A stretch of 64,000 nt of DNA from Psychrobacter sp. Pi2-52 (GCF_904846705.1 NZ_CAJHBS010000006.1:62001-126000), one strand, 5' to 3'; positions 18,902-28,303 are shown, counted from the first letter of the stretch. Numbers and translations are program-made. Notes: generated by a model from the letters alone, not told the origin.

Positions 18902-19408
18902 ATGAGTGACAGCGTTCAGATAAATCAGCAGTCTACTTTATCTCACTTAGATAGTGATGGTGATATTACCATGGTCGATGTCAGTGGCAAGACAGCAACG
19001 ACGCGAGAAGCCAATGCTACTGGTCAGGTACGCTTTCCCAGTGAGATTTATGCGCAGATTAAAGCGGCTGATGGGATGACCAAAAAAGGCAGTATCACGC
19101 AAACGGCTCACATCGCTGGTATCATGGCGGCCAAACGCACTCATGATCTTATACCGCTTTGTCATCCACTACCGCTAGACAAGATAGGCTTAAGATTTGA
19201 GTACAACGACGCGCTCAGCAGCCTCACGGTCAGTGCGGTGGTCAAGGTCACGCACAAAACAGGGGTTGAGATGGAAGCGCTAACAGCAGTCAGTGTTGCC
19301 TGCTTAACTATCTATGATATGACCAAAGCACTATCGCATGATATCGTTATAGACGATATTCATTTGGTTAAAAAGACAGGTGGTAAGTCAGACTACAGTC
19401 ATGCTTAA
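18902..19408 (+). CDS. moaC: Cyclic pyranopterin monophosphate synthase MoaC
   Basis: Partner of MoaA in cyclic pyranopterin formation. At 168 residues it has normal length. Conserved segments include MVDVSGKTATTREA, the active-site LIPLCHPLPLDKIG and MEALTAVSVACLTIYDM, and the C-terminal VKKTGGKSDY. The start has an AAAAGG sequence 11-16 bases upstream. It sits 31 bases after mobA and 97 bases before moaD. Confidence 0.98.
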   Translation: MSDSVQINQQSTLSHLDSDGDITMVDVSGKTATTREANATGQVRFPSEIYAQIKAADGMTKKGSITQTAHIAGIMAAKRTHDLIPLCHPLPLDKIGLRFEYNDALSSLTVSAVVKVTHKTGVEMEALTAVSVACLTIYDMTKALSHDIVIDDIHLVKKTGGKSDYSHA

Positions 19409-19505
19409 AGTGACAATATTGCAGAGTGCGTCATCAATCAATTAATCAATTAATAAAGATATGCTAAATGCCAAGCAAGGAAGCTTGCATAAGATGGAGA
19501 GATTT

Positions 19506-19787
19506 ATGAGTGCTATCGATATGACAACTAATATCGAATCAACGATGAATATTAACGTCATGTATTTTGCCAGTTTGGCTGACGAGGCCAATTGTCAGCA
19601 AGAGACAGTAAGCGTACAGCAGGATACGTCATTAACTGAACTATACGAACAGCTTAGTCAAAAGCATCGCTTTAGCCGTCCGCAGTCGGAGCTACGCGTT
19701 GCAGTAAATGACTACTTTGCCAAATGGACTGACCAGATAAATAATGGTGATAGCGTGGTTTTCATCACGCCAGTCGCTGGTGGTTAG
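19506..19787 (+). CDS. moaD: Molybdopterin synthase sulfur carrier subunit MoaD
   Basis: Ubiquitin-like small subunit of molybdopterin synthase; its C-terminal Gly-Gly (VFITPVAGG) is thiocarboxylated and gives sulfur to the precursor held by MoaE. The start at 19506 is preferred because GGAGA lies just upstream (19496-19500); a longer frame from 19461 has no such site. This gives 93 residues, slightly above the usual 80-85, the extra being a poorly conserved N-terminus before INVMYFASLADEA. It is followed by moaE, its partner. Confidence 0.94.
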   Translation: MSAIDMTTNIESTMNINVMYFASLADEANCQQETVSVQQDTSLTELYEQLSQKHRFSRPQSELRVAVNDYFAKWTDQINNGDSVVFITPVAGG

Positions 19788-19864
19788 ACAAGCGTTTATT
19801 AGTGTCCATTTTGTCAGTAGCTATTCAGTGGTTACAAAGAAAAAATAATAAATAGAGAAGAAAA

Positions 19865-20356
19865 ATGACCGACAACGTCCACGATCATTCAATGAGCATC
19901 AAACGTAGTGCTGACGAGGCTTACCTTATCGCTGAGCGTGATGGTTTTGCGCTACTAGATATTGTGATTGACGAAGATAGGCTAAAAAGTACGCTAGATA
20001 ATGACAGCTGCGGCGCGTTTGTTTGCTTTGAAGGGCGAGTACGCAATCATAATAACGCTACGAGCGTCGATCGCCTTACCTATTATGGTTATGAAGATTT
20101 GGCCATCAATCAAGGTCGCGCCATTATAGAAGAAGCCAAAAAGCGTTTTGAAATTACGCATGCTATTGCGATACATCGTATCGGTGCGTTAGAGATTGGC
20201 GATGTGGCTGTGTGGGTTGGGGTAGTGTCAGCGCACCGTTATCCAGCATTTGATGCGTGTCGCTGGATATTAGATACCATCAAAGCAGACATTCCTGTGT
20301 GGAAGCAAGAGTACTACGAAGACGACTCGTCTAAATGGCTCAGCAATAATGGTTAA
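19865..20356 (+). CDS. moaE: Molybdopterin synthase catalytic subunit MoaE
   Basis: Large subunit that, with MoaD, converts cyclic pyranopterin to molybdopterin. At 163 residues it shows CGAFVCFEGRVRNHN, the central AIHRIGALEIGDVAVWVGV, HRYPAFDACRWILDTIK and the catalytic-lysine segment ADIPVWKQEYYED. Its 3' end overlaps modA by 8 bases, so the two are probably translationally coupled. Confidence 0.98.
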   Translation: MTDNVHDHSMSIKRSADEAYLIAERDGFALLDIVIDEDRLKSTLDNDSCGAFVCFEGRVRNHNNATSVDRLTYYGYEDLAINQGRAIIEEAKKRFEITHAIAIHRIGALEIGDVAVWVGVVSAHRYPAFDACRWILDTIKADIPVWKQEYYEDDSSKWLSNNG

Positions 20357-21218
20357 GTCATTAGTTACTGCCTGTGTATCTGCTTGTCTGCTATTGTCAC
20401 TAAATGCTTGTACGCAAGACAAAGACGCTAATACGACGCTTACTGATACTACTGAGCAATCTCATACATTGCGTATTGCTGCGGCTGCTAACTTATCTGA
20501 TGTACTCCCTCATATCATTGATAGCTATCAGGCTGATAATAGCTCATCTGCCCAAAATATTTCAGGTATCTCAGATATTGAAGTTACTTATGCCTCTTCT
20601 GGTAAGTTATATGCGCACATCAAAGCAGGGGCACCGTATGATATATTCTTGTCTGCCAATCAAGATTTTCCTGCTAAATTGGCTGATGAAAATTCAGCTA
20701 GTGTTACTAACGAAGAACGTAAACTAACCAAGCCTTTTACGTATACCAGAGGTCAATTAGCACTCTATAGTGTCACCAAACCTTTAAACGATTTTACGCC
20801 AAGGTCGTTGGGTAATGTGTTTACCAGTGCTGACTTTACTCAGGACAGCAAGGTAGCTATTGCGAACCCTGACCTTGCGCCTTATGGTGCGTCTGCAAAA
20901 GCCTATCTGCAATCACAAAATATGTATGATAAGTTGAATGCTCAAAAAAGTTTGATACAGTCAGAGAATATCGGTCAGGCATTTCAATATGCGCATACGG
21001 GTAGTGTGGACTATGGGTTTGTAGCACAGTCTCAGCTTGTTGCGATTAAAGCCAAGCCTGAGCAGTTTATTACCTTATTGCCAACGTCTTATCCAGCTAT
21101 CTTACAAGATGGGATAATCGTTAATAACACTGACCAAGCAGCAGACTTCACCGACTACCTGGGCTCAAAAGCAGGGCAGCAACACTTCTTACAAGCAGGC
21201 TATCTGGCCGTCCAGTAA
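20349..21218 (+). CDS. modA: Molybdate ABC transporter substrate-binding lipoprotein ModA
   Basis: Periplasmic binding protein for molybdate, 289 residues. It has a lipoprotein signal (LLLSLNAC, Cys about residue 21) where E. coli ModA is a soluble periplasmic protein. Family motifs are LRIAAAANLSDVLPHI, VTYASSGKLYAHIKAGAPYDIFLSAN and the C-terminal GSVDYGFVAQSQL with the ligand-binding region NPDLAPYGASAKAYL. The ATG overlaps the end of moaE. modB follows after 46 bases. Confidence 0.95.
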   Translation: MVKSLVTACVSACLLLSLNACTQDKDANTTLTDTTEQSHTLRIAAAANLSDVLPHIIDSYQADNSSSAQNISGISDIEVTYASSGKLYAHIKAGAPYDIFLSANQDFPAKLADENSASVTNEERKLTKPFTYTRGQLALYSVTKPLNDFTPRSLGNVFTSADFTQDSKVAIANPDLAPYGASAKAYLQSQNMYDKLNAQKSLIQSENIGQAFQYAHTGSVDYGFVAQSQLVAIKAKPEQFITLLPTSYPAILQDGIIVNNTDQAADFTDYLGSKAGQQHFLQAGYLAVQ

Positions 21219-21264
21219 TACGTTAGACTAACCCCTCTCATCATAGAACGAGCAGTGACATTAT

Positions 21265-21966
21265 ATGATCGACCAGTCTCTTATGTCAGATATGCTCAGT
21301 CCATTTTGGGTGAGCATCAAGCTCGCTTGCGTGACTACCTTGTGCTTATTGCTATTTGCAACACCTATTGCGTACTGGTTAGCTAAGCCGAGCCGTATAA
21401 AAGCAATAGGACGTCTTAAGGTACTGCTCATGGGCATCATTGCGATGCCTCTGGTGCTACCACCTACCGTGATTGGTTTTTATCTACTGTTACTGCTCAG
21501 TCCTAGTGTGGGTATCGGTAAGTGGTTGAGCGAACATAATATTAGCCCGCTAATTTTTACCTTTGAAGGTCTGGTCATTGGTTCTATTATTTACTCATTG
21601 CCTTTTTATATACAGCCTGTCTATGCACAGTTTCTGCGTATTCCACAAAGTGTCACAGAAGTCGCTCATCTCCTAGAACCAAGTCGTATGCGACGGTTTA
21701 TGAAAGTGGCTTTACCGCAAGCGCGGGTGGGTATTATTTTGGGTAGTTTGGTAAGCTTTGCTCATACCATTGGGGAGTTTGGGGTTGTACTGATGATAGG
21801 CGGCAGCATCTCAGGCGAGACTAAGGTGGTATCGATTGCTATATACGAGCAAGTAGAAGCGCTCAACTATGAGGCGGCGCACATGATGTCTGGTATTCTG
21901 ATTATTATGGGTGTAATGATGGTAGCGTTAATTGCTAGCGTAAGCCGAATAAGTCAACGTCCATAG
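21265..21966 (+). CDS. modB: Molybdate ABC transporter permease ModB
   Basis: Inner-membrane permease of the molybdate importer, 233 residues with about five hydrophobic helices. The EAA-type cytoplasmic loop that contacts the ATPase is visible (VAHLLEPSRMRRFMKVALPQARVGIILG), as are MPLVLPPTVIGFYLL and FAHTIGEFGVVLMIGG, which are diagnostic of ModB. The expected third gene modC is absent: the next features are tRNA genes on the other strand. The ATPase must be encoded elsewhere or be shared. Confidence 0.96.
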   Translation: MIDQSLMSDMLSPFWVSIKLACVTTLCLLLFATPIAYWLAKPSRIKAIGRLKVLLMGIIAMPLVLPPTVIGFYLLLLLSPSVGIGKWLSEHNISPLIFTFEGLVIGSIIYSLPFYIQPVYAQFLRIPQSVTEVAHLLEPSRMRRFMKVALPQARVGIILGSLVSFAHTIGEFGVVLMIGGSISGETKVVSIAIYEQVEALNYEAAHMMSGILIIMGVMMVALIASVSRISQRP

Positions 21967-22056
21967 CCATAGCACTGGAACATTTGTATGCGAGTTGAGA
22001 GGTGTTAGATATCACAGTAGCTATATAAACAATGTCTAAGTAAAATATACAGACAC

Positions 22057-22087
22057 AAAAAAACCTCAAACAATCTAATGCTTGAGG
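22057..22087 (-). terminator. Terminator of the tRNA-Val/tRNA-Asp unit
   Basis: On the minus strand, CCTCAA and TTGAGG arms (22082-22087 and 22064-22069) are followed by a run of seven T. It lies 43 bases beyond the tRNA-Asp 3' end. Confidence 0.8.
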
Positions 22088-22129
22088 CGAAACTTGCTTA
22101 AACTCGAAAGTCTAAATTCGTTTTAAATA

Positions 22130-22206
22130 TGGCGCAGCGGACGGGACTCGAACCCGCGACCCCCGGCGTGACAGGCCGGTATTCTAACCAACTGAACTAC
22201 CGCTGC
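22130..22206 (-). tRNA. tRNA-Asp (GTC)
   Basis: A 77-base cloverleaf on the minus strand with a 7-base acceptor stem (GCAGCGG/CCGCTGC), GTTCGAGTC T-loop region, anticodon GTC in the loop between GGC and GCC, and an encoded 3' CCA. It lies 37 bases downstream of tRNA-Val and probably shares its transcript. Confidence 0.97.
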
Positions 22207-22243
22207 TTAGGTCTCTTAGCTTGTTTAGCCACTTGCTAAGAAG

Positions 22244-22319
22244 TGGTGGGTGATGACGGATTCGAACCGCCGACATTCTGCGTGTAAGGCAGACGCTCTA
22301 CCAACTGAGCTAATCACCC
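22244..22319 (-). tRNA. tRNA-Val (TAC)
   Basis: A 76-base cloverleaf on the minus strand with acceptor stem GGGTGAT/ATCACCC, T-loop GGTTCGAATCC, anticodon TAC, and an encoded CCA. First gene of a two-tRNA unit with tRNA-Asp. Confidence 0.97.
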
Positions 22320-22602
22320 TTCGAACAATTGCTAGGCAATTTATTCAACATTAACTGAGCTCTTAAGTTTGTCACTAAGCTCCGTTGCTGTGGGTGTGTA
22401 TTATATAGATTTACAGTTGGGTGTCAAATATTATTTTAATGTTTTTAGAAAATAATTATAAATCGGACTTGTAATCTATAAAAAATAGCACTCAAAGCTA
22501 TGTATTATATAGCATTTCTAAAAATACACTTATTATCATTATTTGTTGTTTAGAGGTGAAAAGCTACTATACTATGGATGCTTTATTCGTTGAACACGGT
22601 TG

Positions 22603-24240
22603 ATGGAGGCCAATATAAACACTTTTACTATTAAAGATACTTTTACTAGCTGGACCTGGGGAGACTTAGCGGGTCTAGGTCTGGTGCTGCATATTGTACT
22701 TATGATAGTAATGACGCTGCGCGTGGTTTCTGTGCAGCGCAATATTGGCGTGTCTATCGCTTGGGTGGCTGTGCTTTACACGTTGCCAGTATTTGGTTTT
22801 GTGGCTTACATTCTGCTCGGTGAGCCGATGATTGGGCGGCGCTATCGTGAACGCGTAGATCAAGCCAGCATCTTGATGAATGATATGGCAAGGCGTGAGC
22901 ATCTGATTTTTGACAAAGGGCAGGACTTATTACCAGCCAACTACCGCGGTGTTAGCCAAATAGGAACGCGCTGGACTGGGTTTGGTGTATTTCCCAACCA
23001 CCAAATGCAGCTGTTGACGGATCCCGCTTCTATTTTTCAGCGTTTGATTGAAGATATTCATGCCGCCCAGCGTATTGTCCTTATGGAGTTTTATATTGTC
23101 TATCCAAAAGGACAGGTGTTAGAAGTCATAGAGGCGCTGTCTGTAGCGGCTCAGCGCGGCGTAGAGTGTCATATATTGGCCGATAGTGTGGGCAGTTTTA
23201 GCTTTATTAATAGCAGCGTGCACCGTAAATTAGAAAAAGCAGGGGTTTATGTCCATCAGTCATTGCCAGTAGGGTTGTTTAAGACATTATTTAAACGCTC
23301 TGATTTGCGCAATCATCGTAAAATGGTGGTTATCGATGAACATATTGGCTATATCGGCAGCTTCAATCTGGTTGATCCAAGGTTTTTTAAGCAAAATAAA
23401 AACGTTGGTCAATGGATTGATGTGGCGCTACGAACGACTAGCCAGCACTCAATTAGTATTAATACAGCGATGGCCAAGGTGATTGTTACCGACATCGGTG
23501 CTGAAAGTAATGACAATCTTGCTGAGCTGCATCAGCGGGTTAATAACTATACTCGTAAGTTATATGTGATGCATCCGACCATCAATGATCTAAATAGCCG
23601 GGTGAAAGTATTAACGGATACGGTTGATGATCATGAGCAGCCAGATATAGGCGCCACCTCGATTGTCGTACCAAAGATGCCTGTCGTGGACAAAGTCTTG
23701 GCGCAGCTAATACCTTCAGCACCGCAGCTAACGGCTCATGTGATTTACAATACGCTAGTTACCGTGATTCATCGTGCCAATAAGCGCATTCGTATTACCA
23801 CACCTTATTTTGTCCCTGATGAGTCCCTATCGGGTGCGCTGACGATAGCAGCTAAGCGCGGCGTTGATGTGACGATTATCGTTCCTGAAAAAGTGGATTC
23901 ATTTTTGGTACAGCACGCTTCTCAGGCTTATTATCAAGAGTTGTTGGATGCTGGAGTAACGATTGCATTGTTTAGAGGTGGTTTGCTACACGCAAAAACA
24001 GTGGTTATCGACGATGACTACTGTCTATTTGGCACCGTCAATATTGATATGCGCAGCTTTTATCTAAATATGGAAGTCAGCTTAGCGATTTATACGCCAG
24101 AAATGGTCGCCCAAGTAGCGGACTGTCAGGAAGTCTATTTAGAAAACTGTCGAATCTTGGATAGTGATGAGTGGCAACAGCGTCATGGATCAAAACGCTT
24201 GTTTGATAATGTCGTGCGCTTGTTCAGTCCTTTATTGTAG
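22603..24240 (+). CDS. cls: Cardiolipin synthase (phospholipase D family)
   Basis: Makes cardiolipin by joining two phosphatidylglycerol molecules at the inner membrane. At 545 residues, it has two N-terminal transmembrane helices and two HKD catalytic motifs: HRKMVVIDEHIGYIGSFN starting about residue 238 and HAKTVVIDDDYCLFGTVN about 463. The start could be TTG at 22600 or the adjacent ATG at 22603; I take the ATG. E. coli ClsA is about 486 residues; the extra length is a loop between the two halves, where residues about 295-375 are poorly conserved. It is flanked by the tRNA genes and a Sel1-repeat gene, with no operon partner evident. Confidence 0.93.
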   Translation: MEANINTFTIKDTFTSWTWGDLAGLGLVLHIVLMIVMTLRVVSVQRNIGVSIAWVAVLYTLPVFGFVAYILLGEPMIGRRYRERVDQASILMNDMARREHLIFDKGQDLLPANYRGVSQIGTRWTGFGVFPNHQMQLLTDPASIFQRLIEDIHAAQRIVLMEFYIVYPKGQVLEVIEALSVAAQRGVECHILADSVGSFSFINSSVHRKLEKAGVYVHQSLPVGLFKTLFKRSDLRNHRKMVVIDEHIGYIGSFNLVDPRFFKQNKNVGQWIDVALRTTSQHSISINTAMAKVIVTDIGAESNDNLAELHQRVNNYTRKLYVMHPTINDLNSRVKVLTDTVDDHEQPDIGATSIVVPKMPVVDKVLAQLIPSAPQLTAHVIYNTLVTVIHRANKRIRITTPYFVPDESLSGALTIAAKRGVDVTIIVPEKVDSFLVQHASQAYYQELLDAGVTIALFRGGLLHAKTVVIDDDYCLFGTVNIDMRSFYLNMEVSLAIYTPEMVAQVADCQEVYLENCRILDSDEWQQRHGSKRLFDNVVRLFSPLL

Positions 24241-24359
24241 CACTCGGATTTTTAGGGTAAGGTAATCTACCAGTATCGTTCTATTATTTTAGTAGTATTA
24301 GCACTTTTATAGCCTATACTTTTTTGGTTTATCTATCTGTAAAGAGGTCTCGCCTGTCT

Positions 24360-25895
24360 ATGTCTGCATCACCTTTAACGCCACTGGACTATATTGCAGA
24401 AGGCTACTGGCAAGACTTCTTGGCTGGGCGTTCTATTGCAGGCGGTATCGCCTACGAAACTGAGCTGCGCGCTTGTACGCTAGACGAGTCGCTTGAGAGT
24501 TTACAGCGTGTCGATACGCTATTATCCCAAGTGCGCCGAGATATGATTAAGAGCGGTATATGGGATGAGACGACGATGCTGGTCGATGAACGCTATCGTA
24601 ATTTTATGGTGTTTTCGGCGTTTTATGCAGGTCGTGTATTGGCGCAGCAGTGGCAAAGCAAGCCACATTGGTATGGTCAGTTTGAGCTGCGTAAACGTTA
24701 CCCTGAGCTAACATTGATCACCGATGATTTTTATCAGCATATGGCGGTCGGTTATGATGATAGCGGGGTTAAAGAGCGCTTGTTTTTTGCACTAGAGCCA
24801 ATAGGGCTGCGTCTGTTTGGTCATATTGATCGGCAGTTTGACGCAGTACTACAAGGCGGGCAAGTAGAGAGTGGGTTGTATCAAGCGGTTAGCCTTAGAC
24901 TACCAACTACTTTAAGCAACGATGTTCATTCAGTGCCTGAATTAACAGCGCATAAAGTAACAACAAGCAAAGCAACAACACATAAAGCAACCACTCATCA
25001 AACCACTGAAAGCATCGTTCCGAGCGCAGATTCAAATACGCATGTCGGTACTAGTCAATTAAATGCTCCTCTTAACAAGCCAGAGGAAGTGTCGATAGGA
25101 GCTGAGTATAATCAAGCTAATGCAGTTGTAACTGACAGTGAGAGTCGCGCAATTCAGTCTGCTATGCCTGCTACGGTAACAACTGAGTTGCAAACAAGCG
25201 TAGTGCCTCCTGAGTCTGAGAGCTTGATAAAGCCTGAGCTGACTAAAGTAACGAAGCCAACAGCCAAGCCTGCGTTACCTGTAAAAAATACATCGACGTC
25301 AGAGATGTTTACGCAACTGCTCGTAGAGTTAGATGAGATAGCGGTGCCACAACCAACTGGTGATGTTCAATATCAGCAAGCACGCAAAGTATTAGATCAG
25401 TTCGAGCAGCATATTGCCAAACAGAACAAACCTCGTCGCCAAGTTATATTTTCAGATGATCATATCGCAGCAAAAAACAAAGCGTTGCTATTACTACAAG
25501 CGGCTGCTGAAGATGGTAATACAGCGGCTATGTTACGTTTGGCCATGTATGAATTGTTAGGTGAAGGTTTGACAGCGGACAGTGACAATCAAAAAAAATC
25601 TGGCGTAGAGTGGGTCAATCAAGCCGCTAGCAAAAACGACAGCCGTGCTCAGCGTCTACTCAGTAAAATGTATTACCAAGGAGTAGGGGTATCTCAAGAT
25701 ATAGATAGCGGTAAGTACTGGTTAGAGCAAGCAGCGGATAATGGTCATGCAGAAGCGGCCAATCTGGTCAAGCAATGGCAGCAAGCAGATATGCTGCTGA
25801 CCACACAGAAGCAAGAGCAGCATAGCACCAAGCGTTATCAGCTGTTAATCGGCGCAATCATCGCAGTCGCTTTATTGATAATAATCATTATTTAA
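24360..25895 (+). CDS. Sel1/TPR-repeat protein with C-terminal membrane anchor, function unknown
   Basis: A 511-residue protein with three parts. Residues 1-185 are a conserved-looking globular domain I do not recognise. Residues about 190-310 are a Thr/Ser/Pro/Glu-rich, probably disordered linker that includes short Lys-Ala-Thr-Thr-His type repeats. Residues about 375-485 carry Sel1-like helical repeats (LLLLQAAAEDGNTAAMLRLA and YWLEQAADNGHAEAANLV). The last ~20 residues (LLIGAIIAVALLIIIII) form a single tail anchor, so the bulk should be cytoplasmic. The ATG at 24360 is preferred over an upstream TTG (24324) because AAAGAGG precedes it by about 12 bases. Sel1 repeats usually bind proteins; the partner is unknown. 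Confidence 0.85.
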   Translation: MSASPLTPLDYIAEGYWQDFLAGRSIAGGIAYETELRACTLDESLESLQRVDTLLSQVRRDMIKSGIWDETTMLVDERYRNFMVFSAFYAGRVLAQQWQSKPHWYGQFELRKRYPELTLITDDFYQHMAVGYDDSGVKERLFFALEPIGLRLFGHIDRQFDAVLQGGQVESGLYQAVSLRLPTTLSNDVHSVPELTAHKVTTSKATTHKATTHQTTESIVPSADSNTHVGTSQLNAPLNKPEEVSIGAEYNQANAVVTDSESRAIQSAMPATVTTELQTSVVPPESESLIKPELTKVTKPTAKPALPVKNTSTSEMFTQLLVELDEIAVPQPTGDVQYQQARKVLDQFEQHIAKQNKPRRQVIFSDDHIAAKNKALLLLQAAAEDGNTAAMLRLAMYELLGEGLTADSDNQKKSGVEWVNQAASKNDSRAQRLLSKMYYQGVGVSQDIDSGKYWLEQAADNGHAEAANLVKQWQQADMLLTTQKQEQHSTKRYQLLIGAIIAVALLIIIII

Positions 25896-26027
25896 CAATC
25901 GTTATCTAATAACTATTTACTCAGTAACTTTTTAAAAGCTTATTGTTACAGCTTAAATTCAGGTAGAATTGGCGCGCTTTACCTTTACCCTTTTATTGTT
26001 TGATTCATAACTAATCTGGGCTGTTCC

Positions 26028-27584
26028 ATGCCATCATCTAATACCCCGTCTGACCACTCTGCGAATCCAATTGACCCTGTATCATCACCTAGTCGTATGG
26101 TATACGAGACACCTTTATATTATCAGTCTCTTATTGGGCTACTAAAGCCACTATATCGTCTGCAAGTATGGCGTCGATCTCATAGAAATGACAATTATCA
26201 GCAGGAAATCGATCAGCGTTTTGGCAAGCAGTATCCACCGCGTCCAGTGGTCAATGCTGATAGCGATAAAGGGGTAATTTGGTGCCACGCAGTCTCATTA
26301 GGTGAGACCAATACGGTCGCGCCTTTACTAGATATGTTATTGGCTAATGGCTATCAGATATGGTTGAGCAATACGACTCAGACAGGTTTTGCTCGTGGGG
26401 CCAGTCGTTTTGCAGAACAGATAGCTCAAGGTCAGATGAGTCATAGCTATGTGCCAGTCGACAGCCCTGCTGTGATCGAGACTTTCTTAACGCACGTACA
26501 GCCTATCGCTGCGTTGTTTGTAGAAACAGAACTATGGGCAAATATCTTGACCAAGTTATCCCAGCACCGTATTCCAAGTATTCTAGTCAATGGTCGACTA
26601 TCTGCTTCTTCTTTTCAGAGTTATCAAAAGATTGGTGCAGTCAGCGCCAGTATGATGAAAAACCTCTCCTTAATTATTGCGCAAGACAGCGACTCTGCTA
26701 AACGCTTTAGGCAACTAGGGGCCAGTAGCGCCCAAATTCGTGTGGCAGGCTCATTAAAGTGGGTAATCAATGCGTCCAAAATTGATGACAAAGCGGTAGC
26801 AGATAATAGTATTTATAATAAAAAAGCTGATCTGCGAGCAGAGTTTGGTATAGCAGATCGTCCTGTGTGGGTAGCTGCGAGTACTCATGATGGCGAAGAG
26901 GCAGCAGCGTTGTCATTGCAGCAGCAACTACTGTCTCAAGTGACATTAGCAGATACGTTGCTTGTTATTGTCCCTAGGCATCCTGAGCGTTTTGATGCAG
27001 TAGCAGATCTCATTCAGAAAACTGGGTTAAATATGGCTCGGCGCAGTGATGGGGAAGCCATTGATGCAGACACGCAAGTCTATCTAGCAGATAGCATGGG
27101 TGAGATGATGACTTGGTATACATTGGCAAATGTAGCATTTGTGGGCGGCTCGCTGGTAGATATTGGTGGGCATAATCCAGTGGAGCCTGCTAGTGTGGCA
27201 ACGCCTGTACTGATGGGGGGTTACACTCAGTCTTGCCAAAGCGTAATAGACAAATTGGCTAGCGTAGGCGCTGTATATCAGCCAAGTAATGATTTTTATT
27301 GTCCAATCGAGTCAAATAGCTCAAGTAGTTCGGATGCACAGATAGTCAGTGATGATCAGTTAAAAGCGAATAAAAAATCCTCTCGTAAGAAAACAGCTTA
27401 TAACTATGAAGACGCTGTGAGCATTTATACGCAGCTGGAGACTTGGCTGTGCAATTTGCCATTGGCCGCGCAGGCTGGGCAAGCTGGCGAGCAAATGACG
27501 ATACAGCAGCAAGCGGTATTGACCCGCCAATTTACGATGATTGAAGACGCTATCGAGATGTCTTCCAACCAAGATAGCTTATGA
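26028..27584 (+). CDS. waaA: 3-deoxy-D-manno-octulosonic acid transferase (Kdo transferase)
   Basis: GT30-family enzyme on the inner face of the inner membrane that adds Kdo to lipid IVA. Motifs include GVIWCHAVSLGETNTVAPLL with the catalytic-region Glu, the VETELWANIL segment, AGSLKW, AASTHDGEE, VPRHPERF and FVGGSLVDIGGHNPVEPAS. At 518 residues it is about 90 longer than E. coli WaaA; much of the excess is an N-terminal extension of about 25-30 residues and a Ser/Lys-rich insertion at about 425-465. The usual hydrophobic N-terminal anchor is weak. Its stop overlaps the rsmE start in an ATGA, so the two are coupled. Its substrate pathway (lpxA, lpxD) is at 61-64 kb. Confidence 0.93.
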   Translation: MPSSNTPSDHSANPIDPVSSPSRMVYETPLYYQSLIGLLKPLYRLQVWRRSHRNDNYQQEIDQRFGKQYPPRPVVNADSDKGVIWCHAVSLGETNTVAPLLDMLLANGYQIWLSNTTQTGFARGASRFAEQIAQGQMSHSYVPVDSPAVIETFLTHVQPIAALFVETELWANILTKLSQHRIPSILVNGRLSASSFQSYQKIGAVSASMMKNLSLIIAQDSDSAKRFRQLGASSAQIRVAGSLKWVINASKIDDKAVADNSIYNKKADLRAEFGIADRPVWVAASTHDGEEAAALSLQQQLLSQVTLADTLLVIVPRHPERFDAVADLIQKTGLNMARRSDGEAIDADTQVYLADSMGEMMTWYTLANVAFVGGSLVDIGGHNPVEPASVATPVLMGGYTQSCQSVIDKLASVGAVYQPSNDFYCPIESNSSSSSDAQIVSDDQLKANKKSSRKKTAYNYEDAVSIYTQLETWLCNLPLAAQAGQAGEQMTIQQQAVLTRQFTMIEDAIEMSSNQDSL

Positions 27585-28303
27585 ACTGTATATTATTGCC
27601 CGCTGAAAACTTCTCATCAGATACAGCAAAAATCGATTCCTTGTCTCAAGTCAGCCATGTGACTAAAGTGCTGGGCGCGAAAGTCGGTGATACGCTTAAA
27701 ATTGGCCAAATCGGCGGCAATCTTGGTACTGCTGTTATCGAAGATATTACCGCTGACAGCATTCAGTTAAGTAACGTTCAGCTCAATACTGTGCCGCCAG
27801 CCAAATTAGATTTGACTGTCATTTTGGCGTTACCGCGTCCTAAAGTGCTACGGCGTTTAATCATGGATATGACGGCGCTTGGTGTACGCGATATCATTCT
27901 TATCAATAGCTATCGTACTCAAAAAAGCTATTGGCAAAGCCCAATGCTTGAGCGGGTTGACGAGTTTGTATTAGAAGGTCTACAGCAGAGCATCGATACG
28001 ATCGTTCCTAGTATTACGCTACAAAAACGTTTTAAGCCATTTGTTGAAGACACACTTGCAAGTCTAATGAGCAATCGAGCGATTGTCGCGCATCCTTATA
28101 GTCAACAATCTTTTTCTGAGTTTTTACAAAAGCAATCATCACGAGAGCTACCAAATATAGTCTGCATAGGTGCTGAAGGTGGCTGGATCGACTATGAGAT
28201 AGAGCTGCTGTCAGCACAAGGCTGCACGCCTGTACATATAGGCTCTCGTATTTTGCGTACGGAAGCTGCGGTCAATGCAATCTTAGGACAGTGGCTGCTT
28301 TAG
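27581..28303 (+). CDS. rsmE: 16S rRNA (uracil(1498)-N(3))-methyltransferase RsmE
   Basis: SPOUT-class methyltransferase that modifies U1498 of 16S rRNA. At 240 residues it has an N-terminal PUA-like domain (HVTKVLGAKVGDTLKIGQIG) and the C-terminal trefoil-knot with IVCIGAEGGWIDYEI and the knot-closing LGSRILRTEAAV-like segment (HIGSRILRTEAAVNAILGQW). The start overlaps the waaA stop by four bases. No terminator is obvious downstream; the next gene starts after 263 bases. Confidence 0.95.
   Translation: MNCILLPAENFSSDTAKIDSLSQVSHVTKVLGAKVGDTLKIGQIGGNLGTAVIEDITADSIQLSNVQLNTVPPAKLDLTVILALPRPKVLRRLIMDMTALGVRDIILINSYRTQKSYWQSPMLERVDEFVLEGLQQSIDTIVPSITLQKRFKPFVEDTLASLMSNRAIVAHPYSQQSFSEFLQKQSSRELPNIVCIGAEGGWIDYEIELLSAQGCTPVHIGSRILRTEAAVNAILGQWLL

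Noticed and set aside
22130-22319. tRNA genes as an integration site for a mobile element
   Set aside because: No integrase, no direct repeat of a tRNA 3' end and no change of gene content or composition nearby; modB and cls flank them as ordinary genes.
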